Shown: positions 46,340 through 58,900 of the stretch, in pieces | How the letters are laid out: every line of letters begins with the position of its first letter | Numbering within the stretch: the stretch's first letter is position 1 | From: Ceratodon purpureus | Lineage: Eukaryota; Streptophyta; Bryopsida; Pseudoditrichales; Ditrichaceae | Length of the DNA stretch: 64,000 nt | Direction of reading: 5' to 3' | NCBI GenBank assembly: GCA_014871385.1 | Contig: CM026433.1 | Coordinates: 7,227,528 to 7,291,527 of the forward strand | Made by a program: the position numbers and the translations under genes | Notes under the pieces: model-generated | What the model was told of the DNA's origin: nothing | The model's database searches: none | Seen by the model: only the letters and a program-made list of their open reading frames with translations

Positions 46340-49300
46340 CTACAGAGGGGAAGACTTGGTCACAGGATCTACCAAAAAATCAGCTGATAACAGCCCTGCA
46401 CTGATGGGAAGAACTTTCTCCGTGAATACCTGCACAGGCAATGCAAGAGTGAGAGAACCGACGTGTAAACATTCTGCCTCATCTCTGAGTTGCTTAGTTT
46501 TACAGCGAACAGGTCTAAGAAATTGTACACAGTTTGGGGTTGCAGGGACTTCATTTAAGACAGCAGAAAAAGCTTCACTTCCGTGCACTCTGCTTACACT
46601 GACATAAGCTGGATGTTTGCTGAATGTGTCCAGAGCCTCTTCTGCAGTTCAATACATGACATGCATTAATGAATGTGTATATAATATCGGTTTTAAAGTT
46701 GTCGACATGAGATTTACATTTGACTTGCTACATGTACTCTTCAGTGAATCAGTGAGCTATCAAGCATGTTACTGAGAAAAATAGCCTTCTTCATTTAAAA
46801 GGTGTTATTATTTACGTTCCATAGATACATTATTTTCTGTGAAGGAGATGAATTACAACACAAGCGTAGTATTTGTGAGAAAAAACGTAGAGAAAACAAA
46901 CAGTCTGGAGACTGACCTGATGGCACCCGCACAAGAACTCCGTGTGTATAGCCTTTGCTACGATCAGAGAGGTTAACACCTGATTCAACCCAAAATAAAC
47001 GTCAGCAAAAAATTTACCAAAAAATGTCGAAGGGTTTGCTTAAATGCAAACTTGATGCACAATCAACCTCTAGTACAGTCAAATAGCTTAAAACAAGTTT
47101 CACCTGCTGTGAGTTGAACAATAACCGACGGATCAATTTGTTGTGGAAGAGCATTGAAGGCCTCCATCATTCCTTCGGTTCCGGCTTGGCTTGCTCCCTC
47201 TCTTACTTTTATCAGAACGACGTGCTCTATTCCTTGTTGAAATTTCTGTCAGGCTCAACATCATAATATCATTTTCCACTCTTGAATTTTAATTATGGAA
47301 GAACTTTTAACTACAACCGAAGACACCGAATCCAGTTTTCTGGTCTTTTGTTATATGCTCGAATCAAAACCGTGCATATGCTGGCTACAAGTTAGAAATT
47401 AGGAAAGTTGGATCGAGTACAACATGGGAAAGCCTCATGTGAAGAACATGAACTTTGACATGTTTCTACGATTTGCATTCCTCGCCAAATTCGGGAAATC
47501 GAGCACGAGAGGAATACACGCAACTTACATCACCTCGCCTGAAGAGTGGTTCGAGGTCATCTTCAACCTCTGCTTCGAAGTCTGCAACTATGCGTCCCTG
47601 AAAAACTCCATAAGTTTAAAATGATGTAGGCATTCTCATTTTGATATTCCGTGCAGCTTACAAACATCAGTGAATTGGAGAGCTCAAGATTTGCACTTGC
47701 CGAGGCGACACAAAATCCAAGCCACATTGAAACATGATTTCTACAAGAAAGGAGAACCGAAATTGCAGGGAGAAACTCCAAAAAAACAGAACCTGCAAGA
47801 AAAATTAGCCATGGTGTTTTACCTTGCAATATGGACTGATGAACTCATCAGCAACTTTCAGGCGAGCTGGGTGGTTCATGTACTGTTCTAAAGCTTCAAA
47901 CGATGGAAAACGCTGGAAGAAAGCATGTGTGACCCCTTCCGGCATCCTTTCAACGACCCGACCTGGGAAACACAAAGCGAAATGAATCAAAACTCAACTT
48001 CAGAGGGTATGGGTCAGAATGCTATTTTTTGTATTCAATTTCAAATAACGAGTGTCCAAACGCACCTAAGGAAACAGCCAAAATGCCTCGGTAGTGATAT
48101 TGAAGGGAGTACAGATGATCCAACATATCCTTCTCTTGTTCATCGGTTAAATCCTCCTCCATCTGGAGCAACACAACATGCTCCACCACCTTCCTGCGTA
48201 GCCCATCTATGTGCCCACCATTCAGACAATATCAACAAGCTATACATTCCATCTCTCCACAACACATTGATTAGTTGCCTGCTCAGCAAGAACAACAACG
48301 TTGTTGGAGATTCAATACTACAATCAGAAATTGTTTTCATGTACCAAAAAACTAGAAAAGACATCAGGACACAGGACCAGGGCTCAAATGAGAAGATTTA
48401 CTAAGCAACATGACTCCGCAAAATGGCAAGGCTGTGCTAGGATACCTCGTACCAGTCGGCCTCGTTGATTCCTGAGGACCATTCATGGAAGATCGCTCAG
48501 CTGCAACTATGATGTTGCTCAATCTCCTCGATGAACTGCCGAGAAAAGGACCATGTTGAAATGCTTTTCGTAGTTTTTCTTGAGAATCTGCATCAAGTAG
48601 ACAACAATGACCGCAACTAAGGGTACTATCATGGACAGCTCTACTCTAACAATTATTCTAAGTCTTTATCAGATCAGAGCTACCTTCACTAAAGGTTGCC
48701 CTAAGTGCCTGCAACATCCGCTCATGATGGTCATCTGACCGGTTTGAACATTGAAGTACTTGAGACAGAATGCAGAGGAACTTAGACACTGAATCAGAGA
48801 TGGAGGATAATGCAAGTGAATTCACAGGAGGGAACTTCAGTAAGTGATATTCATCTAATAGGCAGAAGCTCTTGTAAACACTCTCTTCTATACTTGACTA
48901 TGTTTCTTATATCAAAGAATACTACACATGTACTGTAATTATTCCAAAGAGCTTGTGAAGGAGCCGTAATTGTAAAAGATAAATCACTACCCACAACAAC
49001 GGCATGATTCTCAATCAGGGATCAAACAGGAACACCCGCTCCTCTACCCTAAGCTAAATTGTAAGTCCAATTGGCACTCTCCCGCAAAAACACACATAGG
49101 GCAACGAAATGCACTGCTCTTCCCTAAAGCAATGATTCACTCAAAAAAAGACAATCTCAAGTCCTCCACCCAATGCAACAAATCCTAACTCACACCCTCC
49201 AATTCCCAATCCCAATCCAATCCAATTCCCAACTTCAGCTCCAGGGAGATCACCAAAACCGGAGAAAAGACAAAGCTCCCAATCGCTCGCAGCAACATGA

Positions 49301-49959
49301 ACTCAACATTCTACACCTGGAACACCCATTCATCAAACACGCTTCCCCTAAAATGCGAGCATTGCATAAAACCCGTCCTCAAATCCTCCACTTGGAATCC
49401 CAAACCTCTCTCACTCACTCTCTACCACCATCCCATCTCCAGCTCCAGGTATCCAAATCCTCACCTTCTTCCAGATAAGAAAGCAGAGGATCACAAAGCG
49501 CAATTCCAATCCACCTCAATGCAACAACAAAAAACTCTCTCTCCAAAACCTCCAATCCCAATCACTCCAAATCCTGTCCACTCCTCTCTCCACCTCCAGT
49601 CCAATCCACAAAGCCTGATCCCAAAACTCCAGATTCAAGCCTAGAATTCCCAGGACAAAACTACAACCTGAACAAAACTAGAATCTGAACAAGACTAGAA
49701 TCTGAACAACCGGGGATTCGAAACTCTAGCTCTAGATTCGGAGAGCTCCACAAAGAGCTGGCTTTCCCCAAAGACATCACTCAAGAGAAAATCTAGACAA
49801 CACAACATACATACCTGGCAAAGACTTGGCAAAAATGCAAACATGGTGAGGATGGCTGGAAGTTTTGATGACCCAGGGTGGGGCTCCAGGCAGGTGGGAG
49901 GAAGTGGAAGTGGTGGCGACGGCAGGGGCAAGCGAGAGCATAGCCATGGTGAGGATCAT
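46340..49959 (-). CDS. double Dabb (stress-response A/B barrel) protein, probably plastid-targeted (320 aa)
   Basis: Nine phase-consistent exons: 49959-49815, 48587-48446, 48193-48066, 47962-47823, 47597-47529, 47245-47104, 46979-46917, 46641-46598 and 46429-46340. Two ferredoxin-like Dabb domains in tandem: VVEHVVLLQMEEDLTDEQ...GVTHAFFQRFPSFEALEQYMNHPARLKVADEFISPYC (~100-185) and IEHVVLIKVREG...GYTHGVLVRVPSEEALDTFSKHPAYVSVFTEKVLPI (~215-305). The linker is acidic. Residues 1-~50 (MILTMAMLSLAPAVATTSTSSHLPG) are Ser/Thr/Ala-rich and low in acidic residues, like a chloroplast transit peptide. Known plant Dabb proteins are small, stress-induced and of unclear biochemistry. The join from exon 1 to exon 2 spans 1.2 kb and could hide another exon; the rest is well supported. 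Confidence 0.78.
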
Positions 49960-50269
49960 TGCCGTGAAGCCATAGCCATGCACAGGCCTTGAAGCTGGTG
50001 CCTGGTGTGTGCTTCACTCTTTTTTTCCAGTTTCCTTTCCAGGTTGAGTGCCGAGGAACTTCTCCTCCTTCTCTTTCCCATCCGGGTTGAGCCCCTTCTC
50101 AGCTTGCTCATTGGCGGAGACCCGTGGCTCCACGTCGGATTGTTTGGGCCAGCGTGGCGGGGGGTGGATTGGTCCGGTTTTGTGCTCCGGAAGTGGCCAC
50201 TTGGCTCGGAGATAACTCTATGTTGGAGGGACAGTTGTGTATGTAGTGAGTCGGTGTTGATACAACTCC

Positions 50270-50545
50270 ATAGAGCGTAGCAAAATTTCTTGCATTCTAG
50301 TGTAATTCTGTTTTGTAGAGGAGAGTTACAAGGTGAGGTGATGTGCCAATTCCTGTAATTGGGCAAATTTTGAGTTAGTTCTGGATGGAGTGAATATTTG
50401 TTGATAGAACTTCATGTAGTGTAGCAAAATTTCCTACATTTTAGTATAATTTTTCTTGAGTAGAGTTACAATTTAAGTTTGCATGTCAACTCCTATGATT
50501 GGGCAAATTTTGAGTTAGTTCCATATGGAGTTGATGGGGCTGCAC
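50270..50545 (+). repeat. 144-bp direct tandem repeat, two copies
   Basis: GTAGCAAAATTT...ATTGGGCAAATTTTGAGTTAGTT occurs at about 50,277-50,382 and again, about 144 bp later, at 50,421-50,520, with roughly 80 percent similarity by eye. No coding sequence. Confidence 0.7.
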
Positions 50546-51571
50546 TTGTGGAAATTGTGTAACTTAGGAGAGTTTTGGATGACACTTGGTACTAGGTGAA
50601 TTCTGAACAACTGCAACGTTTTGAAACGAGCTTAAAATGGGACTATCCTTGTGGGAATCTACTTCAAAAGTACAGTTGCTGCTCTGAATTACGTATATTC
50701 TAGATTTTGACTCTCTGAATCTGAAACTTGAATCACTCTAATTACTTGTTATCAACAAGACTTTAAGTGCTTCAGCTTCGAACAGATGGTAGCAAATGTT
50801 GGACAGTCTTTGGGCCCTTCCAGTGGGGTCACTGATGATCACCAAGACAGTTACGTTACAGAGTTGGTCAAATTTGGGCCCTATGTACGTGGATGAGATC
50901 TCCACAGTCCTCTGAAATAAATGGGTTATATCAAGCACCAAAACTTTCAGGCAACGCTCATATGGGGATATTTATTAACTAAGGCAGTTTTACAACTGCC
51001 CAAATTAGGTTCAGAATCTTGAAAAACACTACATGTGCCCTAAACTGCCAAAATTGTAAGGAACTGCCAATACAATGAATACGTCTCATCAACTCCAGAC
51101 AAGGATACCAATTAGCCATACTCCAAACCATGCTGCGGTGAATAAACAACTTTGGTCTACAACGCACCAAAAAATTTCGACCTCATTGATATAAGCTTCC
51201 AACCAGAAACACACAACCTTGACAGATGATGGAAATAAACTACCAATTGAGATTCAGAAAACTGTTCTACAATTGTCAAACATAAACTCACAATTTATCA
51301 TAATTCAAGTCCTCATATCGGCTGCTGATATGAGTTCTTCTAGTCCCTAGTTTGTCATTTAGAGAGCACTGAGCAGCTTTAAGAAATTCTTTTCAAAGAA
51401 ATCAGAAAGTAGGGATCAGACTATCAAGTACACATGCTCTGAATCTTGTAATGTAAATATCAGTACACACAGAGTATCGCTATAGTATTGCACGTATTAT
51501 CAATGCAGTTAATTTTTCCAAAGCATATCGCATAATGCTTGTCAACTTGCACGTAGTAAGGACTCTCGTAT
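50546..51571. other. intergenic DNA before the CACTA element
   Basis: AT-rich; no gene, RNA or repeat recognised. Confidence 0.5.
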
Positions 51572-51591
51572 CACTACTAGCGAAGTGGTCG
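51572..51591 (+). repeat. CACTA terminal repeat, left end
   Basis: CACTACTAGCGAAGTGGTCG. The three bases outside (TAT) would be one copy of the usual 3-bp target duplication. The partner repeat is not in the window. Confidence 0.65.
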
Positions 51592-52445
51592 TTTCTCACT
51601 CCGGACTGTAAGGGCTGGGTCGCGGCTTAGGCGCTCCTCCGGCGGTTTCTGTCTTTCCCTGCGTGGTCGCCGGTGTGGGCGGTGTGGGCCACTCCTTGGA
51701 AGGCTGAACATCGAATCAGGATGCGCGATGGTACTGGATTTATCCTGGGTGGAACCACCTCGGACAGGGTAATAAGCAAGCGCGAGCCACGTATGAATTA
51801 CGACCCTCCCTCGACATAGCTACGAGATTACTGGTCCAAGACGCCGGGAATTTTAGGTCCCACGATTTCGAGGTCGTCCTCGTTGGGGTGACTCGGGTGC
51901 CGGTTGATGCCCGGTGCTTCATGTGGGAGAATGACCTCAATGTGTACAGTACGCTTTTTTTCCTGATGATATTACTGTTGATCCACATTACGGTAGTTGT
52001 ACCGCGTCGTCACTTAGATTCAAATAGACGTCTGAGGGATGCAATTTTTTTCCTAATACTTTGAACGACCACATCCAGTCCAGTACATGACAAGCACGCC
52101 ATTTCACAGAAAAAGCAGTGGAATTCATGGGCCTGTAGTAATACGAAGATAGAAACGAAATTCAATTATCCATTATAGAAGTATGTAACGAGTGCACCAC
52201 ATAGCGGATACGCTCAGTCCGGTGCAATCACGCACATGATACCCGAGTGAGTTCAAAGAAAATGTTAAGCTCACACCTAATTTCCGATCACACCTACTTT
52301 ACGATCACACTAACTCTCCGGCAGTCGTCAAGTTCATTTTAAAGCTCTATATCAGCCCGTCCGGATGTGCATCAAAATGATTTATGTACAGACCAAAACC
52401 CCCCAGTACTCATACTATTACTGAAGCCCTCCAATTCTGAACACA
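51592..52445. other. CACTA subterminal non-coding region
   Basis: First part is GC-rich (51,592-51,950), likely carrying the subterminal protein-binding repeats known for CACTA elements. A minus-strand frame of 82 codons here is not convincing. Confidence 0.45.
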
Positions 52446-54602
52446 TCAGTCGCTATCGGTGTCCCCGATATTGATGCTCCCCATATTCCTTCCAACATTC
52501 GCATCGTAATCTCCCGATCCCGAACCAGAAGCCGCAACCTCTGCGTCAAATTCACACACGTAGTACAGAGATATTCTATAAGTGTAACTGCTGTTACAGG
52601 AGACATGGCTACGACTATCAGCACTCACAAAAAGTGATACGTTATATATATTCATGAGTACGTAAGCAACTCAGCAGTAGAGATTATCCTTATGTAAGTG
52701 AAAGGTGATAGATCGCTCACCGCGAGGGAGTAATAGTGGACGTCGCTGGAACCTCAGCGGTGAGAACTTCACAGAAACGTTGGAATCCGCCACATACTTG
52801 TCCACTACGATGTTGCAATCCGGCACCTGCGACGCCTCATTCCCCTCAGGTGGAAAAGCCATGTCAATTGTTTTCCATCTCATCTTCGTAAGCCACCCTT
52901 CCTGTGCCTCCTCCTCCGCCTTCCGCTTCTTCGACTCTCTCTTGAACTCCGTCTCCTTCTCTTGGAGGAAGGTCAACTGTGCTTCGGGTTCGATTGTGTA
53001 GAATCCAGCCTCCACGGCCCAGTGATCCACTGCAAAATTCAGAGGTACAGTAAGCCCACGTCGTCGCATGAGATTAAAAAAAAAATCAAGACGGGTTGTG
53101 GTTCTGAAGTCGAATAGGTTCAGTAAGGTTTAGGTGTCTCACTTCTCGACTACAATTTCAGGATGAGACAATGACAGGGGAACTCTTGAAAACTCACATT
53201 CGGCGTGAACACGGTCGGAGATGTCTACTCCGAGGACATCCTCATCGCTAACAATGTCCTCGAGGTCGCGCTCCACGCCGGCGGATGGGTGGATACTCGT
53301 TTCAGTCCTATGCCTGTCGGACGGCTCGTAATCAGAGTCCGATGTGGATCGTCCAACCTGGCGACCACCGACAGGAGAAACTGCTGACGGCCACCCATTA
53401 GCAAGTTAAAAAGTGCTTCTATTCGACTAAACACTTAAGTGTTATATCTTCAAATCTACTAACAAGCTAAACCGAGGCTATTTCTGGAGTACATAATAGT
53501 ACCTGGTCCTGGTGACACGGGGCAGCTGTCCCACTCGTTGCCTCCTTCTACGATTGGTGATCCTTGTGTTGCAATAGGTGGTACTTCCGCGGATTGGACC
53601 TCTTCAACCGAGAGTGGAGCTGTACCTGCACGAATTGGACCACACGCCTCGATACATTCTAATGATTGGCAGACGTAGTGGATTCCACCAAGCACAATGT
53701 CCTCCAATTGTAGGATTATTTAACTAACACTGGATTGAACATCAGCGTACATAATGGATGACAGGAGACTCACCGTGGTTATTAACTATCTTCTCCGACG
53801 AGTCACTCCCAGAGCTTGCAGTATCACTGTCTGCATGCGACGACACTATGTACAAACAGCCAGCATCTATTTCAGTACAGAACAATGTAATTTCATGTCA
53901 GAGTAGCGGAGTAGAATTCATATTCAAGGTACTTGAAGGGAAACGGTAGGGGGGCTGACCTCCGATATGAACCACTCGCCCGTACAGTGGTGGGGAGACG
54001 ACGGTGTCCGGCCTCGTTGGCAAGGCATCCTTCAAGTCGTAGCCGTTGATGAGCCTCATGTTCATCTGCCGAGGATGCCTATTAACCTCCCAGTCATCCG
54101 GAGCCCCCTCCAAGTCATTCGCGTTCAGCTCCGACGCCTCAATCCGTGGCCACCAACCGGACTCCCGTCTTGTTTTGCTTCTCAGCTCTTCTAAGGATAT
54201 GAACGGACGCCCCCCCCGCTGACACTGCTTGGCGGCAAAGGAGGCCCAATCCACTGCGTGCCCGAGCTTCTCTGCAATCAGTCCCCGTGCAAAGGCGAGT
54301 CCAATGCAGCGCTGCTTCCCCATTGGGCGCTGGTGGGTAACCTCGTACAGACTCTCAATCCTCTGTATCATTCTCGGACTCTCGCTCGAACCTGGCCGCG
54401 CGTACCAGAATTTGCCGTGTTGCTTTGGTCCCCATCGCTTCGCACACTTCTCCTCGTTCACGACTATGTCTGGAAGTGCGTCCCGGTCGCGTCTCGGGGC
54501 TCCCGGCAAGTATCCGTAGTTATTCAGTTTCTTGTCCACGAAAAACCATCGTGGCGATCCCCGATGAGGGTTCCGTGGAATGTCATGGCTGTCGATGGCC
54601 AT
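52446..54602 (-). CDS. CACTA companion protein, TNPA-like in position (492 aa)
   Basis: Six exons, all joined in phase 1: 54602-53960, 53866-53774, 53658-53503, 53380-53198, 53029-52721 and 52540-52446. N-terminal ~214 residues form a Trp/Arg-rich domain (GSPRWFFVDKKLNNYGYLPG, KCAKRWGPKQHGKFWYARPG, SGWWPRIEASELNANDLEGAPDDWEVNRHP). The middle is acidic and Ser-rich (SDSDTASSGSDSSEKI, TSDSDYEPSDRHRTE). Then comes a Lys/Glu coiled coil (LTFLQEKETEFKRESKKRKAEEEAQEGW) and a short acidic tail ending GDTDSD. I do not recognise a Pfam-type family. Position downstream of TNP2 on the same strand resembles the second gene of En/Spm elements, whose TNPA product binds subterminal repeats; equivalence is inference. 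An upstream coding exon cannot be excluded. Confidence 0.65.
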
Positions 54603-55962
54603 GTCTGCGAAGACATACAGAAGACATCATATTGATTAAGTCTTCCATAGCCGAGACAGCAAGGGTTAAATTCTATTCCATTGTAAATAAAAAAAAGGCG
54701 CACTAACTACACAACTCCAGCAAAGAGGAACGAGAACCCAACAAATTCGGAGGATGAAATGGTTACGAGTCATTCAAACACACACAATATGGAGGAGAAG
54801 GGCGTCTGGACCGTCGACAAGATATGGAGAAGTCAGCATGGTACAAGCACATGGAAATACTATTCGGAACATAATATCATAGATGGAAGCGCGTACCTGG
54901 TTCAGTAATGAAGCCCGTGATTCTGCTTCGCACGCACCGGGGAAGGAGTGGATTAGCACACAGACGCCAGAAAGCATCAGTCGACGGGTTCGCACTCTGG
55001 AGGCTCCGCCCACCTGTGCGATGGAAGCATTGAGGAGCATCCGCCTCTCCATCTCTCAGGCGACTCGCTTTATTCTGAGGAAATTAGGGTTCTAGAAGAC
55101 AGCCGACAATTGATTGGGGCTGGTAGTCACCTCACATCTATTGCTCCCTGTCATAATATGATGCTGAAATCCAATGCGTGACGGGTGTGGATACGCCACG
55201 ATGGTCATTGTGTCACTAACCTGTCAATTCTCCACAACACCTTCCACTCATTGACGATACAGCGAGGCAGACTGCTGCTAATTACAGCCCAGAGGTGACA
55301 GAATAATGACATGTGAAACTAGAAGGAGCCGCCTCGCTGATGGGATGCTATGCGTTCTACTCATGTCTACTTCAGTGCCCCATGACGGCATGACCTACGC
55401 CTACTTTGATGGAATGGACTCGAAACGGCTGGAACTGACATGCGTATGTACTCGTCCTCTGGATTATGATTGATTAGATGGACTTCCTGAATAGACAAAC
55501 AGGCTAAGATTTTGTGACAGGTGAAAGAGGCTCCGCCTACTCAGTGTCCGGTGCTGGTGACATGACCGTCCTCCGTCAGAACCTTGGCTCGTACGTGAAG
55601 CAAGTTCTGACAAGTCAGTACATGGGACGAGCCTCTGACTCAGTTTGGACGTGTGAACATATTACCTAAGAGGGATGTGGATATACTAAACCGTGGACCT
55701 ACTGATGCCCCATGGCCAGAGAAGCACACGGTATTTCTCTGAACAGAACCTAGAATATAGAGGTTGCGGAAAAACTTTTGGGGAGTTATTCAGTTACTGA
55801 CCTCAGAGAGTAACCTCAACTGATCAGTTTGCAGAATGCTGTGAGAGACTGTAATGAAGGATTCATTCGCTGAATTGACGTACCAATGTCTTAGGGAATG
55901 CCGTAGTAACACCGAGTTCAAGCTCTGCGTGAAGGGCTGATGGCATTTCAAACTCGTTAGAG
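54603..55962. other. intergenic region inside the CACTA element
   Basis: Between TNP2 and its companion gene. A minus-strand open frame at 55052-54896 (MERRMLLNASIAQVGG, ending at donor CAG|GTACGC) might be an extra exon, but its phase does not match the next acceptor. Otherwise no coding signal. Confidence 0.45.
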
Positions 55963-58900
55963 TTATGCATCGTCAATCGCATTAGGTACGGGAATCACTG
56001 GAACTGCTGCCTCGTCGTTGGGGATGTCGTCCTCTGAATCGGAATGGATGTGGTCCGTTTGCATGTAAGCTGCTTCTTCGTCGACCTCTTCGTGTGCCAT
56101 GACATGCACCACGTCGGCCTCTAGTACTGGCTGCCTCTGAGGCTCAGCTGCAGCCTCGCCTTGTCCTCTAGCAATGTTAAGCTCGGTGGCAGTGGTCCGA
56201 CCTGGTGCGCTAAGAGAAGCGTCTGGTAGCCCATCAGTGACCCGCCGTGATCTCGGCTCCTTGTACCTCACAACCTTCCATTCTTCATTGTATGGATCAT
56301 CGACAAAATAAACCTGTTCGGCATTGGGTAGTCCATAATGACGACTGTGATAAGTGATACGATGCTCATGATGCAATTCAGAGGTTCAGCTTAGACCGGA
56401 ATGCAAACATTGGGAGACTGTACGAATGAAAGGGAATTGCGTCGATTAACTGACCTGACGGGCATGTGCGGCCATGAGATACGGCTCGACGTCTGCACTC
56501 TGTCGAGCAGCGTGTTTTACGAGCCAAAAACCGTCTTGGTCTACTTTGATTGTCGGCTCCCCTGCGAGATCAGGCTTGATCCATGAACACCTCAATACGT
56601 TGAACTTCAAATGTCCGTAGTCAACGCGCAGTATGTCCTTAATAATTCCTACATAAAGGAGCTCCGACTCAATTTGGTTCACATCCGACACTGAAGAACG
56701 GCAGGTTTGGTTTATGATGGCTGCCACTCCAGCGTCGAAGGTTACGTGTTGTTTCCCGTCCTCTTCGTCAGTTCTGAAGTGGTAGCCGAAAGCCCACATC
56801 GAGTTATGATGCTTTACGTACGGAGACGGAAGTCTGGACATAGTCACCAGATCTGGAGAGGGGTTATGACCATCGATTCCCATTTGACGCACTCTCTCTT
56901 CGATCCAGTCTGCGAATGGAACGAGTCTCCTTGGATTGCGACCCCTAAGCGATCTTCTTTCCTCTGAGAAAATACTGCAACAGAAACGGCTGTAGAGTTA
57001 AACAGTACTCTACGTACTCGTTTTAATAACAGTTAGAGCACTCTTTATTTAGTCACCAATGCGATGACACTGACCCAAACAGTACGCATGAGGGTAGCAT
57101 ACCTATAGAGGTCCTCCGTGTGGACGCAGTGACGCAAAACATGTTCGTGAAGTTTCTTCAATTCAATGTCGTCCCAGAATTGCTCACGACCCTGCCCCTC
57201 CATCACCTCCCCTGCGTCCTGTTCGTCTTCTTCCATGTCCCAGAGTAGTCTCGCAACTCCTGGATACATTTGGAAATGCTCTGTGACGAATCCGATGGCT
57301 TCCGTATACATATAACCCTGGGCAATGGATCCTTCGGGTCTGGCCTTATTACGCACGAGGCTCTTCAAGTGACCTAAGTACCTTTCCACGCTATACATCC
57401 AGCGGGCATGAACGGGCCCGCACCAGTAAAGCTCCCTTGGCAAGTGAAGTACGAGATGGGGCATTATATTCCAATACGCCAGTGGGAAGTATATCTCCAG
57501 CAGAGAGCAAGTTTCGGCAATGTAGTTCAATAAGTTCGGGAGCTCACTCACGGTTACTTGTTTCTCGCAAATCTTCTTGAAGCAGTGCCCTAGTCGAATA
57601 ACAGCTACCCGAGGTCCATCTGCGAGCGACCCTCTCAAGGCGGCAGGTAACACCTCCTCTAGAACAACATGCCAGTCGTGGCTTTTCATGAACTGGAACT
57701 TCCCTTTATCCAAGTTAACTACCTTCGACAAGTTCGAACAGTGACCAGTCGGTGTTTGAACATTCTTGATCGTCTGTAGGACTCGTCGTTTCTCACCGGG
57801 GCTAAGAACGTAGGGTGCCTGCGGCATCAGGTAGCTATCGGTTAACTCATCCCGCACAAGATGCAGACTAGGCATGACCCCTTGATCCTGTAGGTCCTTT
57901 CGCACGGCTATCGTGTCTTCTTCACCGAGTAAAAATCCAGTAATTGTAACCGCTATATTCTTTTCCACATGCATGACGTCGAGTGTGTGCCTAACTGGAA
58001 GTTCCTATTCACAGCACCATGAAGAAAGTTGTGAGACTTCAGCTGAAAATATAAGAATGGGGGATCAGCAAGCACGACTGACCATTGCACCGAGAAACAT
58101 AGTCTGCTACATATTCATCTGGTCACACAGTACCAGATCATGCGCAGGTGAGCATCGACATGTGCAATTCATGTCGTCGAACAGCATGATCATATAATCC
58201 AATTCCAGCAGTCATTATACGCTATCTAAGAGAACAACATACGCTAAATGAATGGTTAGAAGTCCCGGTGGACAGAGCCTGGTAGTTCGAACCCCATTCA
58301 CCAGCAAGTTTATCGACACCGAAAAAAAAGGCTGGGCTAAACTTCAATGACATATGTTAAGACAGCTACATCACCCCGACGTCTAGACATAGAGTCCCAA
58401 GTGATCATGACATGAAGCCACTGGAGCCACACAATATCGAGACGTCGAAGACAACATGTGCAGACTGTAAACAAGGATCAGGGGCGGCTCAGTGGCACTC
58501 TTACCTTCCAGTAAGGAAGCCTATATAGTGAGGAAACTCGCTTGATGCCGTGCCTTCTGACGGGGTCATTTTCCTTCGGTCTTCCATACTCTCTAAGCCA
58601 CCTGACACGCTCCTCTCCCCTCTGCAATGCTTCACTTCCGGTAACGGGAGTAGGGGCCACTCGGTGCTCCTCATCTATGAAGTTTGAACTGTCGCCCCTG
58701 AAGGGATGGTCTGCCCTAACAAGGAACCTGCGGGCACATCCACAGAAGACGTTCTTGTGTAAAACCTTAGAACGCCGTGATCTAAAGCCCTCCCCGCACA
58801 CTGGGCAGCCAACGAACCCATTGGTTGTGCAACCAGCTAAAACGCCGTAGGCTGGGAAGTCGCCAATTGTCCAGATGATCATCGCCTTCAATATGAAATG

